From Diadema setosum (taxonomy: Eukaryota; Echinodermata; Echinoidea; Diadematoida; Diadematidae), in assembly GCF_964275005.1 (NCBI RefSeq), contig NC_092693.1, positions 20,761,706 to 20,825,705 of the forward strand: 64,000 bases of DNA. Reading direction: 5' to 3'. Both the position numbers and the translations under genes were made by a program. The notes under the pieces were generated by a model. It was not told where the DNA came from and did no database searches. It saw only the letters and a program-made list of their open reading frames with translations. Below are positions 60,701 through 64,000 of the stretch, piece after piece; position 1 is the stretch's first letter, and every line of letters begins with the position of its first letter.

Positions 60701-62450
60701 GCACACGTTTGTAAATGATATTCTAGCAGAAAAGAGAAAGAAAAGAGTTATATACTTATTTCCCGTGGGCAAACTCTGTGTGCAGCTGCTTTGCCCGTTT
60801 TCATGGGCAAGCCCATTATCATAATGTTGATAAATGTTTTACGTTAATGTATGTATTAGCGCCGGGTTTGCCCATGAAAAGTGGGCAAACCATACGCCAA
60901 CACACACGAGGTTACAACATGGTACTGATTGAATGTTTTAAAATATCCTACTGTCCTATTAATAACATTATATTAAATATTTTTCAAAATACCGGTTATC
61001 TCTTGTAATCAGTCGAAACGATATCCAATCTACCAATAGCATCCATGAAATTTCGTACTGAGTTGATGAAGCCTTCCACTGGTATGTGTGACGTACCCAT
61101 TCACCACATGTGTGTTACACTTTGGTGTCACAATGGAGCATAAATAGCTTTGTGTACACAGTGCAAACACGGTCATGGGCAATTCAATCCATGGAGAAAG
61201 GCTGACTGACATCACGAGGAATTTACACAGTATAACACCATAATGTTTCACATACAGGTGAAGGTATGAAAAAAAGAAAAGAACTTAATTGAGTATGGGG
61301 AAATAACTTGCGATATTCAGAGCGGCTCGGTCAGAGCGTAGTTTGAACTCGAGTCTAAGCACACACCTGAAAATGATATCCAAACAGGAAAAGAAAAAAG
61401 GAGTTAAATACTTGTTTTCCGTGGGCAAACTCTGTGTGCAGCTGCCTTGCCCGTTTTCATTGGCAAACTCTTTATTATATGCAGGTAATTGCTTTTTGTT
61501 GTGAATGTATAAGCGCTGACTTTGATCATGAAAAGTAGGCAAAAATCTGTGCCAAAACACACACCAGTTACAACGTAATATGATACTGATTGAATGTTTT
61601 AAGATATCCTACTATCCTGATGATAGGATCATATTACAAATATTGAATACCGGTTATCTCTTGTAAGTACACATCAGAAAAGGAAATTAATCTCGACGTG
61701 AGTTAATAAAATGAAAAGAAAAAAAAACTGGAGACTTCATAACTTGCAATATTGAGAGACGCTCGTTCAGTTTGACAGAACAACAACACAGGTAATCCAA
61801 TGAGCTTCTTCTTAGCATATGAGCGTAGTTTGAAGTCTAATTTGAGCACACGTTTGTAAGTGATGTTCTAGCAGGAAGGGGAAAGAAAAGAGTATATACT
61901 TATTTCCCGTGGGCAAACTCTGTGTGCAGCTGCTTTGCCCGTCTTCATGGGCAAGCCCATTATCATAATGTTAATAAATGCTTTACGTTAATGTATGTAT
62001 TAGCGCCGGGTTTATGCCCATGAAAAGTGGGCAAACCATTTGCCAACACACACACGGTTACAACGTGGTACTGATTGAATATTTTAAAATAGTTTTTTAT
62101 CCTACTATCCTATTAATAACATTATGTTGAATATTTTTTAAAATACCGGTTATCTCTTGTAATCAGTAGAAACGATATCCAATCTACCATTAGCACCAAT
62201 GAAATTTCGTACTGAGTTGATGAAGCCTTCCACTGGTATGTGTGACGTACCCAGTCACCACATGTGTATATTACACTTGGGTGTCACAATGTAGCATAAA
62301 CAGATATGTGGACACAGTGCAAACACGGTCATGGGTGATTCAATCCATGGAGAAAGGCTGACTGACTTCACGAGGAATTTACACAATATAACACCATAAT
62401 GTTTCACATACAGGTGAAGGAATGAAGAAAGAAAAAAAGAAAAAAAAAAT
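57720..62450. repeat. Degenerate long-period tandem array (units of ~0.27 to 1.15 kb)
   Basis: A block with TTACAC..GGTGTCACAA and AGCTTTGTGTACACAGT recurs near 57740, 58012, 58250, 59260, 59950, 61100 and 62260. Another block, AACTCTGTGTGCAGCTGC followed by CCCGTTTTC, recurs near 58919, 60278, 60772, 61428 and 61916. The segment from 60101 repeats from 61252 with a period of 1151 bp and very few changes. Each GCAGCTGC block contains an inverted repeat (GCCCGTTTTCATGGGC / GCCCATGAAAAGTGGGC). Open frames on the minus strand recur with the units but look non-protein-like. Confidence 0.85.
57874..57976. repeat. GC-rich fold-back, copy 2
   Basis: Same arms (GCATGGCGCCCTCTGCCACG / GAGGCGCCACGC) and interior (CGCCCCGCCGATGAGGCA) as the copy at 57598. 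The flanks are duplicated too. Confidence 0.8.
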
Positions 62451-62541
62451 AATGATCACAACAGTCTATGGAAGTTTTTCAGTTGAAAAAAAAAAAAAAA
62501 TTATAATGATCACAACAGTCTATGGAAGTTTTTCAGTTGAG
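62449..62541. repeat. Short direct duplication, ~53-bp period
   Basis: AATGATCACAACAGTCTATG, continuing GAAGTTTTTCAGTTGA, occurs twice, separated by poly-A. It lies at the junction of the array and the next element. Confidence 0.9.
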
Positions 62542-63192
62542 TGGGCAGGACCTGAACATACACAAGGCAAGTGCCAAAATGTGTCTCGCCCATTCGCATA
62601 GAAGAAATTAATGTTTTTCTAACTTCCAGAAGTTCATTGACCCCACCTATGACCTTTGACCTTGTGGTGACCTTCATCTCCCCAAGGGACATTTACCATC
62701 CAAGTTTGGTCACAAACGGACACATGGATCAAAATTATGAGCCATAATCGAAACGCGCCATAAAATTTAACATTGGGCCCTAAAAGTTTGTTGACCCCTG
62801 TCTGTGACCTTTGACCTTGTGGTGACCTTCAAATCCCCAAGGGACATCTACCATCCAAGTTTGGTCACAAATGGACATATACATCAAAAGTTGTGAGCCA
62901 TAATCGAAACGTGCCGTAAAAACTCAACATTGGGCCCTAAAGTTCATTGACCCCTGCCTGTGACCTTTGACCTTGAGGTGACCTTCATATTTGGTAAAAT
63001 GTGTAAATTTGGATAACCACTCTTCCCTCCAAGTTTGATTGAAAATGAAGTCCTAAGTAGAGAGTTATTCAAGTTTTTATAGCGTTACGGATGGATGGAC
63101 GGACGGACGACGGACGGACAGACAATGGACGGACAGACGCCACAGGCGATCCCTTAGTCTCCCCGCACCTCCGGTGGGCTCGACAATAAAAA
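62541..63192 (+). mobile_element. Pearl/Helentron-like element, copy 4 (left end uncertain)
   Basis: Three to four units of about 155 bp, each with GTTCATTGACCCC, TGACCTTTGACCTTG and GGTGACCTTCA, then a GGAC microsatellite (GGATGGACGGACGGACG). The 3' end CTCCCCGCACCTCCGGTGGG is followed by CTCGACAATAAAAA. A diverged partner of the last motif (GTCTCGCCCA) is near 62581. The 5' hairpin seen in copies 1-3 is not evident, so this copy may be 5'-truncated. Confidence 0.6.
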
Positions 63193-64000
63193 TGAATGTG
63201 TGGATGACAAGGTCAGTCCCTTATGATATAATGTGAGCTAAAGGAGGTCGTAGCCATTGTTCAAAGGTAGTGATACCTGGAAGAACTGTAGGGACCGATA
63301 GGACCGCCTACCACTTTACGAGGCTGAAAATACATCACCTCTCCACTGGAGACACATTATTGCCTTTCTCAATAATCCTTCTTAGGCCAGGAGCTAGCTG
63401 CAGGTCAATGTACCCCACCAAGCCCAAAAGGTTTGATCCCTCAGCGTTACTGGGCTGGGGCCATCCTCCTCATTAACTATTTATGTGCCATGGTGGAAAC
63501 CTCCTGTGCACCACATTATTTTGAGACAGCAACGTAGCCTTTCTTTGAGAAAACATTCTGTTTTTCAAATCTATGTAACCTCTATAGATTTCTGTTAAGT
63601 TCGACATGTAGTGAACTTTGCCTTCATTTAAATCATATGACAAATTGATGATTGTTTTTTCTTTCAAATGACCAGTAGCTACGTTACTGTAAAGGCAGGA
63701 CTTTTGCACACATAACAGTAACAGAAACTTAGAATTTGCACGCAAATCCATTAGGGAACACCGCTTGATAGTCAACCACTACATAAAATGCAAGCTATAT
63801 GTGAGACAAACGGAAGCGTACGAAAAGATTTCATTGCACTGTGGCATTTGGCGATTTATCGATCGGTTTGGGTCGGTTTGTGGGTTTGAGCAGAATATTC
63901 AAAGTTGGCATGGTGTCAACTGAGTTGGACGTACAATCGTGGTACATAATGAGTTAACAAAATGCATGTTAGCCTGACCTCTGAGGGTGGGTTCATCCCC
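63193..64000. other. Unexplained right end of the window
   Basis: Moderately GC-rich around 63250-63470 without a recognisable gene or repeat. A 100-aa minus frame (63473-63775) has no splice context or motif that I recognise. Confidence 0.3.

Noticed and set aside
60134..61560. Repeated 91-98-aa minus frames in the long-period array
   Set aside because: They recur because the DNA recurs; other units have stops and the sequence is not protein-like.
1..64000. CRISPR arrays, operons, rRNA genes or phage/viral genes
   Set aside because: None seen; the tandem repeats are eukaryotic satellites and transposon cores without CRISPR-like spacers.

Overview
This is a eukaryotic, AT-rich, intron-rich and repeat-dense window. 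Single genes are spread over tens of kilobases, exons have GT/AG borders, and microsatellites, long poly-G tracts, fold-back elements, a tRNA-derived SINE and a broken non-LTR retrotransposon are all present. The mix of repeats and the aquaporin sequences suggest a marine invertebrate, most likely a deuterostome such as an echinoderm. That assignment is inference; no host-diagnostic gene is visible.

The one confidently readable gene is a classical water-channel aquaporin of the AQP1/AQP4 type on the + strand. Its coding exons lie at 9352-9897 (N-terminal half, first NPA box), 30152-30232 (an 81-nt exon with the second NPA box) and 33972-34154 (last helix, acidic C-terminus), giving 269 aa. 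Its first intron is about 20 kb and its second about 3.7 kb. At 1-343 lies the end of a second, closely related first-half exon with a perfect donor site. I find only one second-half exon pair in the whole window. The upstream exon either shares that pair as an alternative 5' half or is an orphan duplicate. This is the most interesting gene-level observation.

Region by region: 344-9351 is intronic or intergenic and holds a Helentron-like (pearl-type) element, two tandem duplications, MITEs and a possible promoter for the second aquaporin exon. 9898-30151 and 30233-33971 are introns full of simple repeats, fold-backs and a SINE. 34155-40241 is 3' flank with a 377-bp fold-back and a CCACAA hexanucleotide array. 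40242-41750 is a second pearl-type element whose repeats carry consensus DR1 half-site pairs. 43967-49417 holds a cluster of four TTAA-bounded fold-back MITEs. It also contains the likely last exon of an unidentified minus-strand gene (45082-45193), whose possible upstream exon ends at 52120. 49973-50240 is a nearly perfect 268-bp palindrome. 50587-51878 is a third pearl-type element. 53991-57150 is a broken CR1/L2-like retrotransposon on the minus strand. 57600-62450 is a degenerate long-period tandem array. 62541-63192 is a fourth pearl-type element, and 63193-64000 is unexplained.

Apart from the aquaporin and the minus-strand exon, I found no convincing protein-coding gene; nearly all other open frames look like chance or repeat-derived frames.
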